64,000 bases of DNA, from contig NC_092577.1 of assembly GCF_037975245.1 (NCBI RefSeq), positions 16,010,013 to 16,074,012 on the forward strand, in the 5' to 3' direction. A program made the translations under genes and the position numbers. This document shows, in pieces, positions 12,371 through 23,513 of this stretch. The notes under the pieces are model-generated. The model was not told the origin of the DNA, made no database searches, and saw only the letters and a list, made by a program, of their open reading frames with translations. The first letter of the stretch is position 1. Every line of letters starts with the position of its first letter. This stretch comes from Apostichopus japonicus. Its lineage: Eukaryota; Echinodermata; Holothuroidea; Aspidochirotida; Stichopodidae.

Positions 12371-13162
12371 TCAAAAACGTACAGAAGGACGACCCGCACG
12401 CAGCGAAACGAAAAACCCCTCCCCAGCACACCAGCGTCCAAAAAAGGCAGCCCCAGATAAACGGCGAAAATCGCCTTCAATCTGAAGGCGAATGTCAGAC
12501 TTCACCGCCTCCAGGACTGCCTGCCAACTGGCAAATTTCCCCCTAAAAATCAAATTACATCTATTCCGCCAAACATGTTTTTTTACAATAGAGCAAACAA
12601 AAATGATGCGGTGCAACACAGCTACCGAACAAACTGGAGGGTCTACCCGATATAAAATAAAGCCCTGCCCTACCGACCATGAACGGTCTCCCGTAACACG
12701 GTCGGTCCAGGTCTGGAACCACTCCCATAAGTTGACTACAAAGTAACAATGCCAAAAAACATGAGCAGTACTCTCTAAGCTGTCACAGCCGGTCCTAGGG
12801 CACAGTCCATCACCCAATCGCCAATGATATCTTTTTAGGTTGGTCACCAAGGCACCGTGTGCAACTCTCCATGCAAGATCACGGAGCCTGCAACCATTCA
12901 GCCTTGAATGCACCGAACGCCATACTTCTGCAGAATGACGTCCCTGGACAAAAGTTGCATTCAAGGCCTTATCCCTCAACGAACTGTGAACGAGGGCCGG
13001 CTGTGACAGGTCAACAGGGGGCAACTCAATCAGCGCGGAGCAGATGACACGCACCGCCCTGTTTGGAGTACTACTATGCGGTTCTCTGTTGCTAAACAGC
13101 GCCGGGACCCATCGACGCAGGTGCAAACCGCCCCAAAAACGTACAAAATATGAACAAGGCAA
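12371..13162 (-). pseudogene. Tx1-like ORF2 C-terminal part (zf-RVT region)
   Basis: The open frame of about 264 codons continues the reverse transcriptase cut at 17293. It contains WRVAHGALVTNLKRYHWRLG, then CPRTGCDSLESTAHVFWHC, which fits the cysteine/histidine zinc-binding domain (zf-RVT) found after the reverse transcriptase of plant and animal L1/Tx1-type LINEs, and then a Trp-rich segment with VWRNRCNLIFRG. The frame ends at about 12371 and about 160 bp of 3' region follow. It is cut off from its N-terminal half by the transposon at 13167-17290, so it cannot make the full protein. A near copy lies on the minus strand at 59680-60504. Confidence 0.85.
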
Positions 13163-15155
13163 CCCTTAGGCCATCAGCTGAAGCTCAAAATGTGGCTGTA
13201 AAATCAGTTTCGTTCCAGCAACACCGGGTCTAGACTTTTAATGCATTTTTGGGTAGTTTAATGCATCACAAACATTATATCAAAAGTTCTCCAAAAAATT
13301 TCCTGCAGTATTTTTGTAAGAAACCCTTGAAATTGGGTATGTTATGTAGACATTACGTGCTACGATGCTATGTATTAGGAACACATGTGCTAACGTTAGA
13401 TTTGGTACAGTGGTGCATACATACCACTCTTTTCTTATATGTTAAATTACGACTGATATATTTTTTTGGTATAATAGTTGGGTCAGGGTTACAAGAATGG
13501 TGGAAGAGGATTCTGGTCTAAGGGTCAGTGAGGGTTGTTTTCAGGCATTACAATTTGTGCCCCCCCCCCCCTCCATTTTCGCCAAAATGGTAAAAAATCA
13601 CATTTTCAACTTTGAAATATGAAATACAATTTTTGCACATTATAACTTAAGGGTTTTAATTATAAAAATGTACCACTTTTAATAAACTCAGATGTAATGC
13701 TTTGTAATAAATCAAATATTTTTAGATTTTCCCCCTATGTTATGAATGCATTTCGTCTGTGCATGTATGCGTAAATATACACATATAATGAAAAGTTCCT
13801 CTCCATAATTGTTACACTCCCCATCCAAACTGTTTTACAAATGCGACCCCCTCCCCCTCTACTTTACATGTAGCTAAATCCCTAGTTACAATGAGATGTA
13901 CCAATGCCCCTAGACCAGTGAGCTATTTCTTTTGTATAAATCAATATATATGTTGGCACACTAAGACGTCATGGCATATCGTAGATGTGAAATAAAGTTA
14001 TAGTCGGTATATATCCGTTACATTAGTACTCTTTCTACAGTCTTCTGCAAAACTAGGTACTTTCTCCTTGTTACTGAAACGACATGTTTATAATTCGTAT
14101 TCCTGCAAAAAGAGTTTCCAAGGGAGTTAACGTATAAAAGAAAAGATCGACAAGGTTTCGAATGGTATTTTGAATAATAATAGTTCTATATTCTACAAAT
14201 AATATGAATAATAAAGGTGAATGGTACAAATAAGTGAATAACGAAGACAGTTAACTTAAGCCCCAGATAGAAAGAAATAATGTATCTATTAAGACTGGGT
14301 CGATACACTCAATGGTGTAGTAGAGCTGGGCCTTTGCGATGATTCAAGATACAGGTTCTTCATCAAAAGGCGCGGCGCGGAATTAATAAGTGATTAAAAG
14401 TTCATCCAAGGACAGCTGACTAGTCTTAACAGTATCCACTTCAATTCACTGCATGGAAGTCAGATATGGTATGGAAAAGGGAAAGTCTATTCCGTAGTAG
14501 AGGTGAAGATAATTAGATGAAATAAAAGTCACTAAAGACTTGAATATCCTACAGTCAAAACTTGAACAGATGCACAGAACATATTAACAATATGAATAAA
14601 ACAGGTAACGAAATGTTACGGCAAACAATAAAGAACCGTGATATTGGAACAGGGTCAGGGGTGATGGTTCCCCAACAACAGTATATAAAACTTTGACTGG
14701 TTTCAGGACGCGGTATTTGCGTCATCGTCATCAGTAAATGTAGTTGTGAATATGCAAGAGGTAAAGCATGCCCATTACACCCTCCTTCCCCCTCCCCTCC
14801 CCTCTCAAAAAAAAGTGTGATTTGAAGAAAATGTGGATATTTATTAAAGGTGTCTGATAGGTAGGGTAATCTACGTAAAACTACTAATAGCTAAAATGAA
14901 TATATGAATAAGATCATGTTTTCTGGTTCCTTTAAACTCTGGGGAACAAAATAATGACAACATGACTTTGAAAAGTTAACCCTCTTCACAAACTTCAAAC
15001 TTGATTAAAATTTCAGACTAAGATATCAAGATTTAACACCATCACAGTTCATCCTCCAAATCATCTTCCCCTGCATCAACAATCTCAACATCTTCTTGGA
15101 AGTTGCTGCAATTTCTATATTTACATAGGTCTGTACACGGTAGTTGTGCATTCAT

Positions 15156-15485
15156 TCAGGAACATCTTCCTTTAAGACATTTGCCGACTCTACAGCTACT
15201 GCTGACACACTGAAGCAAAACATCTGGGTCAGGTGGCTTCGTCATCCAAGTGATTATAAGGTCATCATTTTCAAGTTTCCATCCATGTCCCTCTGGTGAG
15301 AGTGCATCAATCCTTTGCTGCAATGCCCTACTGTGAATAGCAGCCTGGTTGGTGCAGCGCTTAACATGCTGGATCAGAGCATCTTTTGTTGGTGGTAAAC
15401 TCTGCTCTGAGGAGGAGATGAACAGAACACCTTGTACCATGAAATTGGATATTTTTGAGTCTGACATTTTATGATGGGGTACCAA
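15156..15485 (-). pseudogene. Transposon protein C-terminal Cys-rich exon
   Basis: The frame of 109 codons has LPPTKDALIQHVKRCTNQAA, then EGHGWKLENDDLIITWMT, then CVSSSCRVGKCLKGRC. A block of LPPTxxALxxHxxR, GW and a closing CxC...C.GxCxxxxC cluster is the usual C-terminal signature of this Cys-rich transposon protein type (established pattern, from memory). The exon lies inside the 4.1-kb transposon in the same orientation as the N-terminal pieces. The region expected between it and 15690 was not found, so the copy is probably internally deleted. Confidence 0.55.
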
Positions 15486-15620
15486 TATAATTACAATTCA
15501 GCTAGAAATATGTTGCAAATTACTTTAATAATTTCAATGGAAAGATTAACCTGATATTGCATATCAAAGCGTTTACAGAATTTTGTAATTTTCCTTGGGG
15601 GAGGACCCCCATATTCCAAA

Positions 15621-15639
15621 AGTCCTAGATCCACCCCTG
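15621..15639 (-). repeat. hAT-type terminal inverted repeat, solitary
   Basis: The reverse complement reads CAGGGGTGGATCTAGGACT, a typical animal hAT/MITE end, and is followed by a G/C-rich stretch. No opposite end was found nearby, so this may be the remnant of a MITE that entered the 4.1-kb transposon. Confidence 0.5.
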
Positions 15640-15689
15640 AACACTCAATGAACCACACATTGGAGAGAGAGTACTTTACCTTTCAAGAT

Positions 15690-15850
15690 CTGTATGTCTT
15701 CCTTGTCAAGAATTGTATCTAGTTTCTTCAACATAGAGAGTGGTACCTCACTTCAATGGCAACACGGTCTTTTCCTCTAATATTCATAAAATCTGTGCTC
15801 ATCTTTTTTCCGCTCTGCTGCTTGTCGAAGCAATACCTTAATAAAATGAA
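15690..15850 (-). pseudogene. Transposon protein internal exon fragment (YHxxC)
   Basis: Two overlapping frames together give AAERKKDEHRFYE followed by RGKDRVAIEVRYHSLC. The pattern of a charged helix, then a DxVAxEVxYHxxC motif, matches the second conserved block I know from the same transposon-linked protein type. A frameshift separates the two halves and a stop follows the cysteine. A donor-like AAAG|GTAAAG is at about 15680. Confidence 0.4.
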
Positions 15851-16507
15851 ATAAAAAAAGCAAATTGTTTTGCATTTTCTGTTGATCAAAATGTAAGTTT
15901 GAACAAATAACAACTAAGACAATTTTATTTATATACCATGTCATCTGCTCATCTTCTATGGACAAACAAAGACACATTCAAATTTTGCAAACCAGTGTCA
16001 TGCAAAAAAGAATTAAAACAGGCTTTATTTGACAAAGTACATTATCTCTTAATGTTATGGTATAAATTATACAATGGTAGATTATATCTGTTACTAATAA
16101 TAAAGGAGACAGATACTTGTTTATTTTGGTAAAGCTAGACAGGCTGACCATAAGACCTTGCAAACCTAACCTTATTGCACCTTTGTTACACTTATTTTTC
16201 TAACTAATATAATAATCTCTATCATTCAAATAAAGGGCCACAGTAAGAAAACTATGAAGCCTGTATTTAACACTTAGGCTAGTGCCCAGATGGAGAATTT
16301 GAAACAAATTTCCGTTCCTACCACCATATAACAAAACAAATCAGATGACCATGCCACTAATTATATTATGTTCAGGTCCAACACTGTGCCCTTTGACTTG
16401 GATTATATCCCTTAAGAGCTACTGATCTTGCATTATGCAACTTCTCTTAACACTTCAACTATGCCACAGAAGTACAAGTAGAGTCGTGTAGTATGCTTAG
16501 GCTTACC

Positions 16508-16986
16508 TCCATCGAAAGTCTCTGCCTGCTGCAGCTTGTCCCATTTGCAACGCCTAGTAATGTATTGTTTCTTTTCCCACATATAATAAATTGAACAGGC
16601 AATACACCAGAGCTTCTGCTTGGTTTCCTCGATCTTTTCCGTCAATTCTTCGTTTAAAATCATATGGGGTCTCCTCTGGAACTGTCCGTTTTCTTGCAAT
16701 AATGTGCTTGCTATCAATGAACCGCCTGTAACACTTATCGTGGAACCCCATCATACTATGCTGTTGAACACACGCTTGATCGTAGTAGGCCATGGAGTAA
16801 TCAGTAGTACGGCGATATCCTGTCTCCGCCGCTGAGATTAAGCCAATCTTTAGCGCAGGAAGTAACTTTAGTCCATCGTTTATTCGTCTGTGCCTTGAAT
16901 GCTTCAAATTTTACAGATTCAATGTGCACTGAGCACTGTAGATTTCCGTGTGTCGGAGACTGACTAGCGCCCGTGGGAGCCGCCAT
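16508..16986 (-). pseudogene. Transposon protein exon 1 (N-terminal HxxCY region)
   Basis: An ATG at 16986 opens the frame MAAPTGASQSPTHGNLQCSV. It continues with a segment containing RWTKVTSCAKDWLNL, then after a frame change GFHDKCYRRFIDSKHI, and after another change KLWCIACSIYY. The exon ends at GATGGAG|GTAAGCC, a good donor at about 16508. HxxCYxxFT and CxxC elements in this order recur in large uncharacterised transposon-linked proteins of cnidarians and echinoderms, as I recall them. At least two frameshifts break it. The start codon lies in AACATGGCGGC, only 304 bp inside the transposon's right end. Confidence 0.5.
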
Positions 16987-17293
16987 GTTTGTTGTTTTCT
17001 ACAAAGATTGCACACAGAACTCATGGCTCATTGGACAATTCATATCACATGGTACAGATATCTCACTGGCGCACAACTTTTGAACGTAAAACGGCAAGTT
17101 TCTTAACATACGCAATAAAAAATATAGTTCGATCTTTCGAGCGGAATTGCAAAAAAACTGCAGGAAAGTACATGGAGAACTTTTGGATCATTAATCTTAA
17201 TTAATTTATGTATTCAATGCTGTAGAGAAATTTTAGACCCGCAGTTGCTGGAACGAAACAAGCGAATTTCGACCTTCAGCTGATGGCCTACCT

Positions 17294-19266
17294 GGGTCAG
17301 TTACCGCTACAAACAATTGCTTAAATAACAAACAAGTTAACTTACTTCCCAGATGAACCACCCCTAGTCCCCACTTCTCCAGTTTTTGGTACAATATCGC
17401 CCTCTTGACAAGCTCTGTACCACCAGACCATATGAATGAAAAAATCGCCCTCTCCAACCGCACCAGGACGCGACGCGGAATTGGGTACACCGCGCCCGGG
17501 TACCACAAGATGGGCGAAACGAAACGATTAATAACGGTGACTTTCCCCAAGATCGAAAGCCAGCGGGTGCCAAAGGTTTCGAGTCTGCTCTCAAATACCT
17601 CAGCCCTCTCGCTCCAGGTGACATCACAAGGTGCATCGTAGCCGAACCATATACCATTAATTTTGATATTCTGATCCGACCACGACGCACCGAATGGTAA
17701 GTCTCTGTATCTGCAGCTACCAAGACGAAGGCCCTTTGTCTTTTCTGGATTCAACTTCGCCCCGGTAGCTCTCTCAAAAATAGATAAATCCTGCGAGAGT
17801 GCGCGAAAGGAGCCCAGACTCGAAACAACACATGTCACGTCATCTGCATATTGAGCGCATTTCACTTTGGCACCCCCTGGCACAACGAATGGAACAAGTC
17901 TGGAGTCCCTTTTCAAAAGACGAGAGAGGGACTCGCTAAACAAAACATAAAGTAATGGAGACAGAGGGTACTCCTGGCGCACCCCCCTCTCTACGTTAAA
18001 AACCTCCGAACAAAACCCATTTACGATAACAGAACTGAAACTTTGTTCATACAAAACAGAAATCCATTTACGAAAAATTGGGTGCAACTGAAACGTCTCC
18101 AATACATTCATTAAAAAACCGCGATCCACCATGTCAAAGGCCTTCTGCTGGTCCAGAGACACCAATGCACATGGCAGATCACGCTCAATAACAAAGTCGG
18201 TCAAGTCGCGCATCAACCACAAGTTCTGCTGGATGCAATGACCCTTCACTGCACAAGTCTGGAGATCACCCACAAGACGCGGCATAGCCAGTGCAAGGCG
18301 GTTGCACAAAGCCTTAGCCAGCAACCTGTAGTCCACATTTAACAAGGTGATCGGACGCTTGTTACGGGGATCCAAGGGGTCCCCAGACTTGGGCAGCAAA
18401 GTAATCATGCCCAGACGTTGACTTTGGTTTAACAGTCCGTTTTGGAAGGCGTCCTCGAAGACGGCTCTGATGTCGGGTCCTATTATTGCCCAGAAGGTTC
18501 GGTAGAACTCCCTCGGAAGCCCGTCCGAACCCGGGGACTTGCCATTCTTCATCTTCGAAAGCGCCTTCCAAAGCTCAACAGTGGTTATTTCGCCCCCCAA
18601 AATATGATTGACATCGTGGGGAACGGTTTTTGAGATTCCCCTCAATAAATCGGCCTGTGCCGACAAGTCGACATTGCCACGCGTAAACAAACTCGAATAA
18701 TACTCTTTATATACGCGGACAATGCCGTGAGGGTCACTAACCACGGTCCCATCAGTAGCGCGCACAGACGGGACGCGTCTGTCACCTGCCGATGAGCTAA
18801 CGGACTGGTAAAACCTCAGTGAAGGGCGCTCCTCGGCTTCCACCGCTTCGACACGGGCCCTAACGCGGGCACCGTGGTACTTTTCATCGAGATAAGTCTG
18901 CAAAGCGATGACAGCCAAAGGGTCGCCAAACTTCACCTCCGCGCACAGCTTCGAGAATTTTTCTCTTCGACGCCGTGCGCGGGTCACGCAATACTGAATT
19001 GCGTAGCGTTTGATGCGCAACTTGACATCATCCCACCATTGGGATGTAGAAGCAAAGGCCGGCTTCAATGTTTGCCATCCTTTGTACCTGGTCTCGAAAC
19101 CCTGGCGGAACTCTGCCTCGCCAAAAATCCGACAGTTAAGCTTCCATAGGCCCCGCCCGATGGGGAAAATGGAAGGCAAAACAAAACGTGCTACTACAGT
19201 GTCATGGTCAGAGAGCGGACAGCTCAGCGTCTCGCAACCCGAAAATGTAAAACTTACGGGCGCATA
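17294..19266 (-). pseudogene. Tx1-like ORF2 reverse transcriptase part
   Basis: The frame continues that of the endonuclease after one in-frame TGA at about 19267-19269. Residue order after the stop: the end of the endonuclease with LSDHDTVVARF, a connector with basic RARRRREK, then the reverse transcriptase with KNGKSPGSDGLPREFY (about residue 240), LPKSGDPLDPRNKRPITLLN, LVSLDQQKAFDMVDRGFL and AQYADDVTCV (YADD at 17840-17851). It then runs to FKQLFVAVTDPG, where the 4.1-kb transposon interrupts it. The reverse transcriptase would copy the element's RNA at a nicked chromosomal site. The catalytic aspartates look intact, which suggests a fairly young copy apart from the stop and the insertion. 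Confidence 0.9.
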
Positions 19267-19890
19267 CACTCAATCTATCCTGGAGGCATCTTCTCCGTTG
19301 AGCCTCACCCACGTATATGCCGTACTACACGGGTGCATATGCCTCCAGACATCGGCTAAAAGGTGTGCCGAAGTGAATCTGTCCAGCTCTGTGATCCCAG
19401 CGTCAGGACTAGCAGACACAGAAGCCCCGAGTCTGTCAAGACCCGAGTCTGGGACACAGTTAAAGTCTCCGACCATGACACATGGTGCACTACCAGGAAC
19501 AAAGGAAGGCAGCGTGTTAAAAAATTCTCGTCTAGCAGAAGGCCGATTGGGAGCGTACACATTGCAAAGGGAGATGTTACCCTGTGGATACTTGAATAGA
19601 ATGCAAACCAATCGGCCCTCGTGATCCGTCTCCACCCTAGTGGCACAACCCGCCTGACGAGGTGACAGAAGGATGACAGTGCCACAGGATGAAGACGAAC
19701 CAAACGAAGCATGCAGCCCACCACCCCACTCATAAGCCCACAGAGGGACATCTTCTTCCAAAATATGTGTTTCTTGCAGGCAAACGCAGTCGACCTCCAT
19801 TGAAATACAATATTGGAAAATGCGACTGCGCTTGCGATGATCCCTCATGCCATTCACGTTGAAAGTAGCAACTGAAAAAGTATGGGCCAT
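19267..19890 (-). pseudogene. Tx1-like ORF2 endonuclease part
   Basis: The ATG at 19890 (MAHTFSVATFNVNGMRDHRK) is chosen because copy 2 has the same ATG at 61459. The apurinic-endonuclease-like fold is marked by NVNGMR, CVCLQETHILE, NVYAPNRPS and VMVGDFNCVPDSGLD. The ORF stops at ASRID-TGA, directly before the segment with the closing SDH motif, which continues in the same frame. The enzyme would nick target DNA for target-primed reverse transcription. The TGA removes the C-terminal catalytic His unless it is read through; the same TGA is present in copy 2. Confidence 0.85.
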
Positions 19891-19910
19891 GAGAGTGCAA
19901 TGAGGCAAAA

Positions 19911-20752
19911 CTACGCGGACGACGATTCTGTAAGCTTCGAGCGAGCTCTAGACGACATATCGTCGTCCGAGTCGTCACTTGAGGCCGACCTTTTTAGAGA
20001 GGGTTCCCCCATCTCGTCGTACCAGCTCGTTCCAGTGGCACGTTTCGGCTCGACGATCACCGAGTCTCCGGAGTCGCTGTCAGACAGAGCCTCCGGAGAC
20101 CCGGTGACTACCGAATCCCCGGAGTCGCCGTCAGACACCCCGGTTCCCCCTCCTTGCGTGGAGCTTCCTTCGAGGTAGTAGGTGCGCCAGAACTTGGCGC
20201 CTTTGCCTGACCCCCACTCTTTGTCATAAAGACATAAGAGGAGGGACAAGCGCTAAAGACATGTCCCTCCTTCCCACAGAGTGAGCACACAACTTCGCTT
20301 GGGCAAGCAGAGGTATCATGCCCAAGACGAAGGCAGCGCCCACACTTTTTGTTTGGGCAGCCCTTGGCTTCGTGCCCGGTCTCCCCACACCTGAAGCAGG
20401 TACGGGGTTGACCGGGGTAACGCACGTGGGCTTTATGCCCGGCAATAAAAAGGAAGGAGGGAATGTCTTGCTTGAGGTCGATTCGAACCTTTCGGTGACC
20501 GTTCAACACCCCAGGGGCCTGTGCGTAGGAGCACATTTTAATAGCCTTGACAGCCCCAAACCGTCCTAAAACAGTTGCGACAAGCTCCTGACGCACCTCT
20601 AGGCCTACGTGGATGACAGTTACCCATACGGAATGTTCGTATGGAGTAACTGTCAAACCTTCAACCCCACTCAGCAACGTGACACCCTTCTGCCGGGTCA
20701 CGTCACTGGTAAAGGTCAAGTTAACAATTTTGGAATCACGGCGCGATGCCAT
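19911..20752 (-). pseudogene. Tx1-like ORF1, Gag-like with three CCHC knuckles, deleted
   Basis: It starts at ATG 20752 (MASRRDSKIV) and carries CFRCGETGHEAKGC, CGRCLRLGHDTSAC and CSLCGKEGHVFSAC, three consecutive CX2CX4HX4C knuckles expected of an RNA-binding LINE ORF1. Compared with copy 2 (59034 onward) it lacks 132 bp after LTFT, between short similar words, and also lacks a proline/serine-rich part near 20165. After 20170 the reading frame changes into an acidic serine-rich tail with SSDDSDDDMSSRARSKLTES, which ends at about 19911. The product would bind element RNA; this copy is probably inactive. Confidence 0.8.
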
Positions 20753-20952
20753 GATACCGAAGGTGGCTAGGACACAGAGGAGTAAAAAAAAAAAAACAGG
20801 TTGGTGAAACTACAAACGATATACGAGCTGAGGAAAACACGCGAACACAAGCTATCACACCCGCCTTGCGGGAAGTATAGCACAGTACAGTAACAGCTGT
20901 AATAGATGAAGAGCGAGAGCGAAAAACACGTCCGCACTCCACGAAAGCCAAC

Positions 20953-23513
20953 TGTTTACACGTGGTTCTGCTTGGTTAGGCCTGTAAGCTCGTTCTAAGT
21001 TATGACCTGAGAATGTTTTGTCAAATGTTATGTACGGATGCCCTTTAGTGCCGAAAGTTTTACTACTTAAATGTTACATATTATTTCAGTTGGGCTTATT
21101 TGTCAGGTTTTTTTTTTTTTTTGGGTTTTTTGGGGGGGGAGGGGGGGGACTGGTAACCATGTTGTCGCATGATTTTCTTACTATTAAGTATGCTTTATGC
21201 TACTAGTAACTGTCAAGTTTTGGAGGGAAATTTGAATCCTCCGTAGGCTAGGGAGTTGTTGTGTTTTGCGCTCCAACAAGTCCACCGTAGTTTGCTTTTG
21301 TGTGTATATATGTAGGGCAAGGATCAGCGCTACGCATAGGTGCGTTACGTAATTTAAGTCTTGTTACGTAATTGTCTTATAGTCTGGATTTCCGGCTGGC
21401 AGTAATTTACTTCCTGCTTTGTATAGCGCGAAGACGTTGGTATCAAAAGGGGTAGGATAGTGAAAGAACAAAGGTATGCGCGGGTGTAGTGTCTTATGGA
21501 GCCACACCAGAGAAAAGTTGGGTACGGTCCGTCGCAGACCTTTGTCATGTAACGTGTCTTTTCCCCAACGGTCTGACTGCCTTAGTTTTCGCAACAGCTA
21601 GAAAGCTGCCTCGTTGCCAAAGTCACTTTCAAGGGCTATATATACTATCTGAGCAAGGGCTTCGGAGTATAGCGAAGGTAGATTACAGCTTTATTAGGAG
21701 GAGTTTCTGCCTGATGTCGAGACGCCAGACGCTTGTCGAGACCGGTTTCCTGTTGTGTGTTGAGAGCCATTTTACCATGTAAATGGTGAGTTACACGTTT
21801 TCTTTTCCCTTAAAGAGTGAAATACTGTATTAGGAATATGTAGTAGCAATAAATATTATTGTGTGTACTGACTGACACAGGCTTGTTTTTGGTCATCCCT
21901 GAAATGGGGTGCATTGGTATGTTAATTAGGGTCGTGATTCGGGTCCACAGACTGATTCACTGTGTTTTTAATATACGTTGGCCGAAGTAGAGTAATAAAT
22001 ATCATCTGTATTGCATCCTGTAGGAGTATTGTATTTAGGGGGTATTATACAGATATTAGTGATAGAGAAGTAATGTACGTTGGGAGTACTGCTCTTTAAA
22101 TCCCTTATATATGAATCGTTTTCGAGCTGGAACGTCAAAGTCAAAATTAGACGATTGGACGTTCAGGCTTGAAACCGTATTTTGACAGTTTTGACAAGTA
22201 TCACATCGTGATTTAGTGTTTGATGTTGTTTTCAGGCATTTAACTTTGGGCTGGGACACGAGTGACGTCGCTCGCTCGATTATTGGTCTCCATTTCACGC
22301 TCGGGGCACGAGGACGGGTGAACATCGAGACGTTGCCGGTTCTCCTTGGAGGTTTGAAACTGTATTGGCGAACCGTGAATTATTGTGTGTTGAGAGCCAT
22401 TTTTGACTTGACACACTTGACTTTGTCATAATTGGCAGATGTTTTAATTGTTCAACGAACTGACAGATACCTGAACTTGTAGACGCTCCTGAACAGTTCA
22501 ATAGCTCGATGCATTTTCAACAAATGATTAGACGAAAGATATATTTACGTTGTTATGCATGTGATATTTTGGGAATTTAAGCTGACTTGCCATTGAACGT
22601 TGTTCCATAACCTAGTGTCTTTTAACAACTAAAAGGGAAGCCTAAATTAAGAAATAAGAATTAGAAATAAGAAAATAAAGAGAATAATAAAATAAGAGAT
22701 TAATATTATAAGAGTGCAAGAATTGATTGAGACATAAGTTAAATGATAAGGGCGCGGCGTATATTTTAGTAAGATAATTGAAGGTATATTTGAATGTCGG
22801 AATATTGTAATTTGTGATGCATCACACTAATAGGTTAATTGTTTAAAGTAATTAAACGTACAGCAAAGACAATAAAATATCTTTATTGTGTGTTTTTGTT
22901 TTGGTTGTAGAAGGGCTCTAGTATACGAGAGAGATAAGGTATCACCCTTCCAAGGTGTCAAAGTTGGTTAATCCGTGACAGTAACACTGTATTCTTGCTT
23001 TTTTTCTTTCACAAATCATACACAGTTGTTGAATTTTGCATATTATCAATAAAAGAAAGACGATATTGCAGCAACGTGTCAGACACCTTTTTTTTCTATT
23101 AGTGAAATCCCTATGTTCCGACGTCTCTATATGTTGTGACAAATACAAACAATTCTGAGCCATTTTTGGGCTTTCAACAAAGAAGTAGTTATATGAACCC
23201 AATATTTTTTGTGGGCAAATTTTGTTCGCAAGTAAATTTTTTTAACAGACAAGTACTTTTCAACGTTAATGCAAGCTCTGATCTCAACTCTGCATCATAA
23301 CAGCATGTAGGGGCCTAGAGTAGATGGATTGAACTTGTTTGTATTTCATACATTAGTCCAGACGTGCACTCCGAAAATTCAATGTAACCGACGAGTGCCT
23401 GGTGTAGGACAATATGTCATTCATTTGTAAACACTGATGCCTGCCTATCAAACAAACGTACCCTTCCTGCACAGTATATCGGACCTGCACTTGATCTTAA
23501 GTGTTATGAATAT
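20953..23513. other. No gene recognised; mixed repeats, possible solo LTR
   Basis: A T-run followed by G-runs lies at 21108-21148. Between about 21230 and 21890 there is a TATATATAC box (about 21638) and an AATAAA signal (21849), which could be a solo LTR, but no TG...CA ends or target duplication could be fixed. The word GTGTGTTGAGAGCCATTTT occurs twice (about 21755 and 22385), so part of this region is duplicated. No open frame shows a protein family. Confidence 0.4.
23115..23146 (+). repeat. Solitary end of TTCCGACG inverted-repeat MITE
   Basis: GTTCCGACGTCTCTATATGT followed by TGTGACAAATAC matches the left end of the complete MITE at 52468-52987. No inverted partner was found downstream. 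Confidence 0.65.

Larger units (their letters stand above)
13167..17290 (-). mobile_element. 4124-bp DNA transposon with long inverted ends, inserted in the Tx1-like LINE
   Basis: Both ends carry TAGGCCATCAGCTGAAG in inverted orientation (13167 rightward, 17290 leftward), and similarity extends about 60-65 bp to CGTTCCAGCAAC and GGGTCTA. CCT flanks both sides (13164-13166 and 17291-17293). The uninterrupted homologue at 60283-60297 reads GGCAACCCTGGGTCAG with a single CCT, so the target duplication is 3 bp. The interior encodes pieces of a Cys/His-rich protein on the minus strand (16986 down to 15156). A 3-bp duplication and this protein type are compatible with an Academ-like element, but I cannot show an XPG-nuclease domain and the superfamily stays open. 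Confidence 0.85.
12210..20952 (-). mobile_element. Tx1-like (L1-group) non-LTR retrotransposon, copy 1, interrupted
   Basis: On the minus strand the element runs from a 5' end at about 20952 (shared GTTGGCTTTCGTGGAGTG with copy 2) through ORF1, ORF2 endonuclease and reverse transcriptase to a 3' end at about 12210. It is interrupted at 13167-17290 by a DNA transposon; without it the element would be about 4.6 kb. The 3' end has no poly(A): it ends in a compact hairpin region and CACGTAAAAAGCA. Identification rests on a three-knuckle Gag-like ORF1, an endonuclease with GDFN and SDH, YADD in the reverse transcriptase and a C-terminal HC-containing zinc-binding region. ORF1 is deleted, and ORF2 carries a stop plus the insertion. 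Confidence 0.85.

Noticed and set aside
12210-20952. Target duplication around Tx1 copy 1
   Set aside because: Flanks show only weak similarity (TGTAAACA against TGTTAAAG), not enough to call one.
21230-21890. Solo LTR with TATA box and AATAAA
   Set aside because: No TG...CA termini, second copy or target duplication could be shown; kept only as a remark.
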